Assembly: GCA_938015455.1 (NCBI GenBank)
Contig: CALLPL010000006.1
Coordinates: forward strand, 1 to 64,000
Length of the DNA: 64,000 bases
Source of the DNA: an uncultured Candidatus Altimarinota bacterium
GTDB taxonomy: Bacteria; Patescibacteriota; Gracilibacteria; BD1-5; UBA6164
Reading direction: 5' to 3'
Shown here piece by piece: positions 30,373-41,262 of the stretch (position 1 is its first letter; each line of letters opens with the position of its first letter). The notes below the pieces were generated by a model. The model was given only the letters and a program-made list of their open reading frames with translations. It searched no databases and was not told where the DNA came from. Both the position numbers and the translations under genes were made by a program.

Positions 30373-30648
30373 TTATAATCATGCAACATCTAGAATAGAA
30401 TTTCTATATTTATGCCCTCTATCTCCTGACAGAATTTCAGCAAGAGTATCAGCTGTAAGTTCTTTCTCTCCCAATGTATCTAAATAGCTATTTACAGAAT
30501 CTAGGGTTGTTTTTGGTATCTCTATACCTCAAATATGGTATACCATCGGTTCTCATGCAGCATCTTTCAACTTCGAAAGATCATGAGCTATATTAGCTAT
30601 ATCCACATCTGTAACTTCTATATATCATCCTGCTTCAAATGATCCCAT
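30373..30648 (-). CDS. Hypothetical protein, 91 residues
   Basis: A small acidic helical protein (MGSFEAGGYIEVTDVD...) with four UGA-Gly codons. No family, signal or membrane segment is seen. The terminator at its 3' end and the continuous recoded frame support it as real. Confidence 0.5.
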
Positions 30649-30712
30649 AATAATTCATTAAATAGTATTATAAATATATAATACCATAAGCCTTCTCTCT
30701 GCGTCAAATAAA

Positions 30713-30740
30713 TTGCCTTCACTCAAAATTTTCCTACAAT
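30713..30740 (+). promoter_or_regulatory. Putative promoter of recR
   Basis: TTGCCT at 30713-30718 and TACAAT at 30735-30740 with a 16-base spacer. A start site near 30747 would leave a leader of about 25 bases before the GTG start of recR. Confidence 0.55.
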
Positions 30741-30770
30741 CAATCTATATTAATTCGAATTCTCATAACT

Positions 30771-31379
30771 GTGCCTGAAGCTCTTAAACGACTGATACAT
30801 AATATCTCTCTCCTACCAGGAATTGGAGAAAACAGAGCTACAAAGCTTGCTTTTTTTCTCCTCAACGCAAACGAAAATTACCTCAAAGACTTCAGAGAAA
30901 ATATTGTGAGTATTAAAGAAAAAACAGATATCTGCACGAGCTGCTGAGCCATCACTGATGCATGAAGAAAAACTTGTTCTATTTGTGATGATAGTAAGCG
31001 GGATAGCACGCAAATATGTATCGTCGAGGAGTATCTCGATATGCTCACCCTTGAAAGCGCAGGTGGATACACAGGACTCTACCACGTCCTGTGAGGAGCA
31101 ATTTCTCCTATTAACTGAGTCTTTGTTGGAGACTTACATTTCTCAAAACTCTTTGAACGAATAGAGAGTTCTGATACAAAACTCGAACTTATTATAGCAA
31201 CAAATCCAAATCTCGAATGAGAAGCAACCTCAGCCTTTTTCACAGAAGAAATAGAAAAAAGAAAACTCAAGCATAAAGTGAAAATAACCCGGCTCTCAAG
31301 AGGTCTTAGTTCTGGGTATATAGAGTATGCTGATACTATGAGTCTTGTAAGTGCGCTGAAAGAACGTAAAGAGGTATAA
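30771..31379 (+). CDS. recR: Recombination mediator RecR
   Basis: The 202-residue product starts with GTG 30771, as no in-frame ATG fits the family start (VPEALKRLIHNISLLPGIG). It has the HhH motif LLPGIGENRATKLA, the four-Cys zinc finger (CTSCGAITDAGRKTCSIC), and a Toprim domain (ICIVEEYLDMLTLESAGGY ... LGGAISPINGV). With RecO/RecF it loads RecA at gaps. It is followed two bases later by an ATP-grasp gene. Confidence 0.95.
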
Positions 31380-31381
31380 GT

Positions 31382-32299
31382 ATGAAAAAAAAGAATCTCG
31401 TCTTATACTTTCCATCTAAGGATCCAGTAAATTCAGCTTTTGATCTTTTAAGTTCAAAAATGGAGTTATATGAAAATCAGATGCTCGAAGAAATACCTCA
31501 AGATATGGTAAATATATATATGGTTCGCCATAGAGATTATTTCTTTTGAAAAAATGAGTTCCTTCCACAATTTCAACTCATAGCAAATACTTGGTCTCCC
31601 TATAGTAAGAAAGATCATGTCTTTTGAGACTTAGTATATGGTTTTAAAATGTGAGAATGAGTAACTCATACGCGAAACTCAAATATAAAAAACATCACTA
31701 AAAATAAGCTTGTTATTGAAGATATATTCCCTCACTTATGTAATAAATCACTTATTTGTAACTCTTATGAGGATATCATTAATAATTTCTCTAAAGTAAA
31801 AACAGACTTAAAAGTACTAAAGCCTTGTCATGGATGCCGAAGCAAAGGAATATTTATTCAGAAACATCTACCCCAAAAAAATGAGATAGAAAATAAGCAC
31901 TATCCCTATCTTTTACAAGAGTTTTTTGACACAAGTAATTGATTCTTTTGAGTTTCTTGATTACATGACTTTAGAGTAGTAATACAGTGATGAGAAATAA
32001 TATGAGCATACCTACGACAACCTGCTCCTTGAAAGTACACTGCAAATAGTTTCGCAAGGTGAAATTTCATAGACTATACTCACGAAGGGATTCCTGAAGA
32101 AATTCTAAAAATCGTTGATGAAGTAGATGATTATTGTAAAGAGATTGATACTCATAGGTTCTACTCTATAGACATGTGAGTCTGAAAAGATGGGAACATA
32201 AAAATATTTGAGATGAACTCCGCTCCAGAGTTTAGTGCAGAATACCAAGCAAGAGAATTCTGAAGATATACAGCAAAAAATATCTTGAAAGTCATCTAA
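31382..32299 (+). CDS. ATP-grasp enzyme (RimK/glutathione-synthetase-like)
   Basis: The 305-residue product has ATP-grasp hallmarks: LKVLKPCHGCRSKGIFI (ATP-binding Lys and glycine-type loop), LLQEFFDTS, HDFRVVIQGGEIIGAYLRQP, and the metal site YSIDMGVGKDGNIKIFEMNS. Such ligases join a carboxylate to an amine or thiol; the substrate is unknown. Many glycines are UGA. It begins two bases after recR, so the two are co-transcribed. Confidence 0.83.
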
Positions 32300-32338
32300 A
32301 TATTTTTAAAATTAGTAACATAGTCTTCATAATTTCAT

Positions 32339-32527
32339 ATGTCTGAATATTCCCCTCCATGATCCAGGGCACGCATGACCAAGGCCCAAATGCGTAAGTG
32401 GCTTGCAGATACACAGACAGCTAGAAAAGCCGCAGAGGCAAAGCTCGATCCAGAAAAAGAGCGCAGCGAAAAAGAAAAAGCTCTTCTAAAAACAGAGCAG
32501 GAGCTTGATGACGCATTTTGAACATAA
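32339..32527 (+). CDS. Hypothetical small charged protein, 62 residues
   Basis: The product is rich in Lys, Glu and Ala and predicted to be one long helix (TKAQMRKWLADTQTARKAAE). It includes two UGA-Gly codons, and its TAA is right before the terminator. No family is recognised. It could be a nucleic-acid or protein-binding helix. Confidence 0.5.
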
Positions 32528-32567
32528 ATAAAAAAAGGTCTTATATAAAACCTTTTTTATTTATGTT
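32521..32567. terminator. Bidirectional terminator
   Basis: A long AT-rich stem AACATAAATAAAAAAGGT and its complement, with T runs on both strands, separates the recR run from the convergent Ig-like gene. Confidence 0.85.
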
Positions 32568-33503
32568 CTATTTTACTGTTATAGGAACTGATTGCTTCTT
32601 AGGAAATGGCCAATCTTTGTATGTACATTCAATATCGTACCAATCAAATCCTGCTTTTGGAGTAATGGTTTTTGATCCAGTTGCTGGAACAATTTTATTA
32701 TCCCATAGAGTTTTGCATTGTTCTACCTCTGTACTATTCTTCCAACTGATAGTAACCTTGTCACCATAATCTACAAAATTATAATTTGCTCTAGCTATAA
32801 ATTCTGGCATAAGCGTAGTGTTATTGTTTTGAATATTCTGTTTTACAGTAACAGCAACATGTTTAGTAGATGTATGTCAGGTTTTACTTATACACTTAAG
32901 TCTATAGTGTTTTACTGAGTTTGGAGATACCTCCATATTACCTCTTCTAGCAACATTGACACCATCCATTGTACATGATCTTGCTGATCGAGTTTTCCAA
33001 GAAATTTTTGCAGTTTCACCTGGATAAATAAATACATTGCTTGTCTTTAACTCTGTAATCTCTGGGTAAATAGGATTCACAAATAAAGTCACTGATTGAG
33101 AATAAAAGTTTCAGTTAGCCCAAGATTCTCACTGTGATCAGTTACAATAAATATAAACGTTATGTCTATTTTTTACTACTATTTTTCTTGAAGTATTCTT
33201 CCCAACTACTTGGTTATAAACACCGAGATCTTGCCTATGCATAAAACATCTATATGCATTTTTTGATTTCCATGAGATTTCTACTTTTTCACCATAATCG
33301 AAATGTTGGTGAGGATTTCCTAAAGCACTTACACCGTTCACAAACATTTCAAGCTCTACAGCTGGATATACAACAGGTGGTATTACGGGAGTCCCTCCTC
33401 ATGAAGAAGATGAGCTACTACTTCAAACTCCTCATCCTGCAAAGACAGAAGAAGTAAGACATAGGCTACATAGAACAAAAATAATTCTTATAAAACCTTT
33501 CAT
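32568..33503 (-). CDS. Secreted protein with three Ig-like repeats
   Basis: The 311-residue product has a signal peptide (MKGFIRIIFVLCSLCLTSSVFAG), a Ser/Gly/Pro linker (about residues 24-50) and three repeats of about 85 residues. Each repeat holds a G-[ED]-x-[VA]-x-ISWK strand (YGEKVEISWK, PGETAKISWK, YGDKVTISWK) and two Cys for a disulfide. The layout resembles Ig-like domains in surface or secreted bacterial proteins. It is probably exported; the ligand is unknown. The Ser linker is like that in the giant surface protein at 59939. Confidence 0.75.
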
Positions 33504-33576
33504 AAAAAATACTTAAAAAATAAATTACTAGTTAATTTAAACATAAATATTAATTTGTCAAGTTATTAAAACTTAT

Positions 33577-34437
33577 CTATAAAAACAAAAGTACTAAGCA
33601 TACCATAATTCATCATATTCAAATAGCCTTTTGTAAATTTATATGATCTCCAAATAAATACACGGAAAAAAGTGTCACAAGTCCTATGGATCATACGTTT
33701 ACTGCATTAATATACCCAGGGTTTGGAGCAACTGTATACCCATACACCATAGATTGTTGGAATGCTATAAAGAATATCCCTATTGCGATGATATGATATA
33801 CTTCTCATCTAGATTTAGGAGTATAGCTTTGTTTTTGAAATATTATCTCTCATAAAATAAAAATTGTTACAAATCATAGTAAGTAGAGGTTTAATATAGA
33901 AGCTGATATTCCTGTTTGCGAAAGATAAGCGAGGATTAGAGCAAGATTCCCCCAGGCAAAAAACGTATATATTGTTGGGGCTAACCAACTTCATGATTTT
34001 CGTTTCTTCTCATTCTTTTTTTCTAATAAAACACATGTAGAAAAAAGTATAATCAATATAATCAGTAGTATTTTAAAAAGAGAGAATTCTGATCATAAGA
34101 GAAATATAGAAAAGAGGGTTGTATAAATGACATAACTTTTTCCGATTATAAGAGGATATCATGGGTTTGGAGAATATTCAAGAGCCCTCAAAGAAGCCAT
34201 ATTTGCAAACCATGAAAAAAATATTGCCGTAAAAAACAGTATTATTACATCTTGAATACCAAGAAGTAAAGATGTTTTATTATGTATATTGAAAAGTAAA
34301 AGAGGGAGTAAAGGAGCAGCAAACATTGCAAGACTCTTTATTTTAAGAGGAGTCTTATATCTTTCAATACTTCTCAAAGTAAGATATAAGCCAGTAGAAG
34401 AAATAACAATAATACATGATGTTATAATCCAGTTCAT
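33577..34437 (-). CDS. EamA/DMT-family transporter
   Basis: The 286-residue product has about ten hydrophobic segments and two similar halves: LRALEYSPNPGYPLIIG in the first and VYGYTVAPNPGYINAVN in the second, the typical DMT duplication. Members export metabolites such as amino acids. The substrate is not predictable. Many UGA-Gly codons occur. It starts 13 bases after yvcK, so it is probably in one unit with yvcK-alaS. Confidence 0.8.
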
Positions 34438-34449
34438 TTAAAAGTATTT

Positions 34450-35457
34450 TTAGAATAGAATCTTCTCCTCAATAAATTCCTCTATAACTCTAGCCATCTT
34501 TGCAGGGGAATGTCTCACTAGGTCACTGTGGTTTACAAGTTCTCGCTCTAGAACCTGATAACTTTTCCCTGAAAAATCTGTTTCTGGTTTAAGTTTTACG
34601 GGTTTTTTTCCTTCTTCTGTTTTATATTTTTCAACAGCTTCATCTCATATATGACCAGAATTTACAATGACGTAATCAATTACTTCCCCAGCATATTTTT
34701 CAATATTATCTATAAAATCCGTTAATTCATAAGTGGTTGTTTCTCCTCTGTCGGCCATAATATTACACACATAAATAATTTTCGCATCTGTCTGGGAAAG
34801 AGCTTCTCTCATTCATTTTGAAAGGAGATTTGGTATAATACTGGTATAAAAATCCCCTGGACCAAGTATGATATAATCTGAGCTTAAAATTGCTTCCAGA
34901 GCCTTAGGATTAAGTATTCATTCTCCTCAAACAAGAAATGCCTCAGCAATGTTTTGATTTGCGTTATGAGATTTCTCTCATGGATTCTTATCTGAAACAT
35001 CTATGTTTTTTTCTCCTATAATTTCTGTCCCATCTTCCATTCTTACTCAAAGATGAATATCCTCAAGAGTGACTGGAATAACATCCCCTTGTACATCAAA
35101 CATCTTGCAAGCCATATCAAGACCTGCTTCGAAACTTCATCCAATATCTCCAAGTGCTGTGAGTAAAATATTTCCTATCTTATTTCCTCAAATAATTCAT
35201 TCTTCTTCAAATCTATATTCAAACAGATCACGGACCATTCAGGTGTCTTTTGCAAGCGCTGCGATCCCTCGACGAATATCTCCAGGTGGAAGAACTCCAT
35301 ATTCATCACGAATCCTCCCTGTGGTACCACCTGAGTCAGTCATAGCAATAATAGCTGAGAGATGGAGGTCTTCTCGCATCTTCAGTCCCTTGAGTCCATA
35401 GAGTACATTAAATGTTCCTGCTCAACCTCAAATAGCAGTAATACGCGTTTTTTTCAT
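34450..35457 (-). CDS. yvcK: YvcK/CofD-like protein (gluconeogenesis factor family)
   Basis: The 335-residue product matches YvcK: the loop [17 protein letters not shown] with two UGA-encoded glycines, [15 protein letters not shown], the [13 protein letters not shown] motif, FEAGLD and [25 protein letters not shown]. YvcK binds UDP-sugars and links metabolism to cell-wall growth. It lies 2 bases after alaS, with which it is coupled. Confidence 0.92.
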
Positions 35458-35459
35458 AA

Positions 35460-37373
35460 TTAATCTTTTATTAGTACAGCTTTGATCCTTCGTACTCCTC
35501 GGCTAGAAGCCTCTTCTTTTTTTATTTTAAATCTCCCCATTCACTCAGAGTTTTCTACATGTGGTCATCCGCAAAGCTCTATAGAGTATGTTTCTAAGTC
35601 AGATTTCATAGTATATACCTTTACTACATCTGGGTATTTTTCCCAGAAGCTTCCAACCACTCCAGCATCCATGGCAGCTTGTTTTGCCATTTCTTCTGTG
35701 CTAACTTGCATTCCTGATTCTATTGCTCTGTTCACAAACAACTCTACCTCGTCGAGCTGTTCACGAGTGACTTTCTCGTCATGTGTAAAATCAAAACGGA
35801 GCCTCTCAGCTGTGATATTTGATCCCTTTTGAAATACATGATCTCAGAGAACTTTTCGAAGACCAGCTAATAGCAGATGTGTTGCTGTATGGAGCTCTGT
35901 CGTAGCAACAGAGTGATCCGCAAGTCCTCATTTGAATTTTTGCTCTGCCCCTTTTCGAGAGAGAGCCTTATGATCTTCAAATGCTTTTTCAAATCACTCT
36001 CTATCTACCGTAAGGTTATGTTCTGTAGCGAGATCCTCAGTAAGTTCTATAGGAAAGCCATAAGTATCATAGAGTTTGAAGGCTTTTGCTCCTGCTATTT
36101 GCGTTACCTTTTTCCCTGACCTCTCAAATGCTATTTTATAGCCGGATAGAAGTTTTTCAAATTCCTTTAGTCATTTTTCCAGTGTTGTAAGAAACTGTTT
36201 TTCTTCTGTATCTATTTCTGAGAGAATAACTTCTTTTTTTTCTCCTAGTTCTGGATATTGCTCCTTATACTCTTCGATGACACCCTTAGCAGCTTCAACA
36301 GAAAGCCCTGACTCTATTCCGAGGTCACGCGCATAACGAACTGCTCTTCTTAGCATACGACGCGTGAAGTATCCCTGGTCTTTATTTGATGGACTTGCTC
36401 CATCAGCTATAAGGAATACTACGACCCTGAGATGGTCCATCACAACTCTGAAAGCCTTAGTTTCTGTCTCGTCATCACCATATTTCTTCCCTGAAAACTC
36501 TTCTATTTTTGACCGAACACTATCAAAGAGATCCCCTGTAAATACATCAGGTTCATCAGTAAGAGCTACAGCAATTCGCTCAAGTCCTCCTCAAAAGTCT
36601 ATGTTTTTATTTTCGAGTTCCTGAAAGCCATTTTCTGTCTTTATGTACTGCATAAAGACATTATTCGCAAACTCAAGAAATCTACCACAGTCACATGCTG
36701 GGTGACATGGTTCATCTTTGTATTCTGATTTTTCATGAAGTCCGAGTTCTTCTCCAAAATCCCAAAACATCTCAGAGTCGGGACCTCCAGGTTCACCTAT
36801 AGGCATATTCTCTGGTACTCCTGCTCGACTCCACCAGTTTTCTTTTTCGTTATAATAAAATATTCTTCCTCCCTGCATACCATCTCTTTCTGCCATATCT
36901 ACAGCTTCTGCCGTGATTCATTTTGCAGCAAACTTTTCCTGCCATAAAGAAACAGCCTCATCATCTCGAGGAATACCAAGTTTTTCATTTCCTCTATACA
37001 CAGATATGTATATTTTCTCAGGATTGAGCCAAAGTTCCTGTACATAAAATTCCCAAATCCAAGAGATTTGCTCATGCTTAAAATAATCCCCAAGAGACCA
37101 GTTTCCAAGCATCTCAAAAAATGTCGTATGACGATTATCACCTATATCCTCTATATCTGCAGCTCGAAAAGCCTTCTGACTATCGACAATCCTCGTTCAT
37201 AGAGGATGTTTTTCCCCAAGGAGGTATGGCACCATTGGCTGCATACCACTTCCTGTGAAGAGTGTTGTTGGGTCGTTTTCTGGGATAAGAGAAGCTGATG
37301 GGACTATTTTATGTCCTCTCTCTTCAAAAAATTTCAGGTACTTTTCCCTGATTTGTGCGCTTGTGAGTTTCAT
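35460..37373 (-). CDS. alaS: Alanyl-tRNA synthetase, short form
   Basis: The 637-residue product has the class II core ([55 protein letters not shown]) and the editing domain ([31 protein letters not shown], ending [15 protein letters not shown]). Full-length AlaRS has about 870 residues; the C-Ala (DHHA1) domain after the editing domain is absent. The four-residue Zn motif Cys/His in editing (CGGPH) is intact. It charges tRNA-Ala and heads a unit with yvcK. Confidence 0.95.
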
Positions 37374-37554
37374 AATTTTGATGTATAAAAATAGGTCTCA
37401 ATTATAACTATATTTTTCCTATTTCAAGGGAAGATTCTGAGTTTTTCATATTTCTAGTATATCACTCCACTATGTCAACTCTGCTTTCTCGTTTTTTTCG
37501 AAAATATATGTTATTTTAAATATAGATATTTTATTTTGCAAGGTAGTAATAGAA

Positions 37555-40500
37555 ATGACTTGAGGTGAAGCTACATGACACGAAGATTGGCTTGCAAAAG
37601 AAGTTGAGGAATCTGATACAGACAGTCAAATAAAAAACGAAACTCTTAAGGTGCTACAGCAAACGGCTGATCTGTGTGAAAAAACAGATCCTCTAACAGC
37701 TATTGCCATCAGGAAAGATTGCGATGATGTAAGGCTCTCTACAATAAATTCTCTTTTACAGGAAAGAAAAAAAACAAAACTTTCAATTGCCGAAATACGA
37801 AGTGAGGTCGAGCTAAATAAAGAACAAAAGGAAGATTTGAGCAAAGGAAGCATTGATCAAGAAGAATTAGCAAAGATAAAAAATGAATTTGATGAATTGG
37901 AAGCAACTGAGAAAGAAAAAAGAGAAAAAAATCAAAGTATCGAAAAGTTAGATACTCTACTAACAGAAAAGTGACTCGATACAAAGTATTCTGCAGTCCT
38001 CGATCTTTCTTACTGAGAAAATATAAGTTCTAGTTTCGTAGAAGTTCTTATTCGAGAAATAGATGGTACTGGGAAAGTAAGTCTCAAGACTCTTGAAGAA
38101 CTCAAAGACTTCACTCTCTGAAATATAGAAGTAAGTGAGATTCAATTAGCTGATATTACAACTAGGATAGAAAAATGATTCGAAGATTGAGATTTAGGAA
38201 GCATATGAGACGAGATTCGATGAGAGTTATGAATAGGGCCTGAGGCTGAAGTTATTATTATTAAAGCTCTGGATACATATCTCTTAAAAAATCCTGAGAA
38301 AAATAGCGTATTTTTAAGTGAATATTCTAAAGATTTCTTTGGTATGTGTATGCCAGAAAAATCACTCTATATGGAAATATTATATTTACGAGTACAAGAT
38401 ACCGTCACAAAAAATATTAACACATTTCTAAAAAATAGTGAAGTTGGGGCAGAAAAAATTGAAAGTCTACAAGAGAAAGTTGCCGAACTTATAGAAAAAA
38501 TGAAAGAGAACGGGTGTAGTATGGAGTATTTTTCTATAATACAAGAGTTCCTTGACACACACTTAGATGATTATCATATCGATATAGATAGTAAAGAGGC
38601 CTTAGGTATAATATGAACTGTTATAAAACTCAAGAAAACCGAAACAGAACTCAAAATTATGGCAATTAGAGATAAGATAACAAATATTTCTAAGGAAGGC
38701 TATGAGGAAGTATGAAAAGTTCTCAAAAACTGAAATATAGATGAAATGCGTACATACCTGAGTGATGAAGCATTATTTCCAGATCAAGAAGAAGCTCAAG
38801 CCTTACTTGAAGAAATTGAAGATGTATTATGAGCTAGAAAAAAAATAGAAACTCAAGAAGAAACCGTGGAAAAGCTCTCAGAAATGGATCAGGAATGACT
38901 TAATACCATCGTTCGTTTAAGTAAGATATTATGAAGAAAAATAGACACAGCAGAGGCTGAAACACTTTCCTACATACTTGAGAACCCACAGGACAGGCTT
39001 CAAGAAATACAAAATCCTAAACAACTAGTTGAGATTTTTCAAACGTACTCTCTCGAAAATCATGAAAATCTAAACCAAAATGAGAAATGAACCCATCTTG
39101 CTCTAAGTTGAGTGAAAATTAGTAGTCTTTCTCCTAATATATTAACTCCTAAACTTATTGAAAATTTTCCATGAGAGTTTGATGATTTTTGATCTCTTGA
39201 TTGAATACTTAGATCAAACCCAAGTCTCATTCAACACGTCATTCTTCACTCGAGAAGTAATCAGGTAATATCTCATATGTGTAATATTTGAGATATTGAA
39301 AGCTGCTATATAGCCTTAAATACATTATCGTCTTATGATTCTCCTTCAAGGTATTTTTGAGAAGGAGGTCTTAATATTAGTAGTAGTATTCTCTGAGATC
39401 TCCCACTATCTTTAAGAAAATATATCAATAAACAAACTGACTCAAATATTCAACTCAGTGAGAAAGAGTGAAATACGGAAGTAATCAGTGAGGAAGGTTT
39501 TCAAAATCTTGTTAGTAAATTAGAGCAGAAAACAGGTGAAAGACTGAATCTACAAGACAAGCGAGAATTTAAAGCACTCAGTGTATTTCTGGAAGAACAC
39601 TGAGTTAGTGGGTATAAAAATGAATCTCAAAGAATTATTAAAGCTGGATTTTGAAATATTTTTAATAATTTAAAGTTTGATAGAGAAAGTATAGATATAG
39701 CTACACTCCTTCTTAAAGACGATCCGACACGAATTCATGATATACCTGTTTCACTTAGATGACATAAAGAGGTAGTTAATATTCTTATCGATCACTGAGA
39801 AGCATATTTTGATTATATAGAAGTTAAAAGTATAGATAGTGCCTTACAAGTAATAGAAACATTACGAAATGCATGACTCCCTATTTCAGGAAAAATACGA
39901 AGTCAACTCAATACCCTTTTTGATACTATAAGTGATGCAGAGAAAAGGGAATTCATTCACAACGAAGAAAAACGAGTTTTATTGAAGTGAGTTCTTGACA
40001 GTATGGAGAAATACGATTTAGGGATTGAAAACGCAGGAGTAATTAGTCGCAAGCTAAAAACTAATGAAGTTCATAGTGAAAGTATCATTGGATATCTTGA
40101 AAAAGAATGACTAAATAAAAATGGTGAATGATCTGAGTTTGTACAAGAACTCCTCTCAGGGTGAGGACGTCTTTCTTATGAAAATGCCTACGCTGTATTA
40201 GAGTCTCAAAATCTTTCGCCTGAGATAATCTGAGAACATCTAAGAAATATTCTTAAGATAACTGAGCAAAAGCTTACAGCTGAAATAAAAGAATTAGAGA
40301 GTACTAAACTTATTTGAGATTCAAAAAGCATTTGAGAAATATCGAGTATTAACAACAAAGGAGATACTATCCTAGATATCACTAAAGCTGAAGCCAGTTT
40401 TAAGAAATTTATTGAGTCTCAAGAAAGACCTTTTACTTCAGAATCTGAAGCCTTACAAGCCTATATTGAGTTTCATAAGATCGAATGAAACGATAAAGTT

Positions 40501-41226
40501 GTATTAACTAAACTACTCACAAAAAATGCTGAACTTGAATGAGTAAGGGCATCACTAAATAAATCAAATATAGAGCTGGCTCATTTAGCAAAAGAATGAA
40601 AACTTGATGATTATATTATAGCGCATCGTATATCTTACTTCAATTGAGAAAACCCTGAAGATGTTTTCCAGGAAATTCAAAAAGTACGACAACAAGAATG
40701 AGACGCAAAATCTCTTTGAGATGAGCACCATACAAACAAGGATATATCGGCTATATTAGACACTTGAGTTTTCACCCCAGGAGAAATCTCAGACTTGACT
40801 CCAGAAGAAGTAAGTATACTCACTTGAGATAGTGAAGAGGCTCGGGAAAATCTCATTAATATGCATGAAACCCTGCAAGAATTAAATCTAGAATTTCTTT
40901 GGAAGCACCGTCATCAGTATCTCATAGCAATGTGAGATGGAACTATTGAAAACGACCAAGAATGAAGTATTGATAAATCAGAACTATTGAAAATATTGAA
41001 CTTCACAATGAAGGTACTTTGAGAAAAAAGTGACTATTCTAATATAAATTGAGTAAAAGACGCTCTTAAAACAGTAAACGATGCTCACAACAACCCTAAT
41101 AAATCAAACCTCCTATGACGAAGTGATGTAGAACAATTATTCTGGGAAAAATGATATCTAGATGAAAATAGAGGAATAAATATTAGTAATCTCAGAGATA
41201 CTAGTAAATATAATCCCATAAAATAA
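37555..41226 (+). CDS. Hypothetical 1223-residue protein rich in UGA-Gly
   Basis: With UGA = Gly a single frame of 3672 bases runs from ATG 37555 to TAA 41224. Roughly 51 glycines use UGA, against about 27 that use GGN. The protein is acidic, mostly helical with coiled-coil-like stretches (about residues 50-140), and has no signal peptide or membrane segment. A possible EF-hand-like loop (DGTIENDQEGSIDKSELLKI) lies near residue 1130. No family is recognised. It is a single-gene unit upstream of the convergent gyrA. Confidence 0.85.
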
Positions 41227-41262
41227 AAAGTCAGTTCCTTTCGAAACTGATTTTTTATTTTA
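41221..41262. terminator. Bidirectional terminator
   Basis: AAATAAAAAGTCAGTT with AACTGATTTTTTATTT forms a stem with a 7-base loop and T-rich ends. It lies between the 1223-residue gene and gyrA, both of which end here. Confidence 0.8.
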
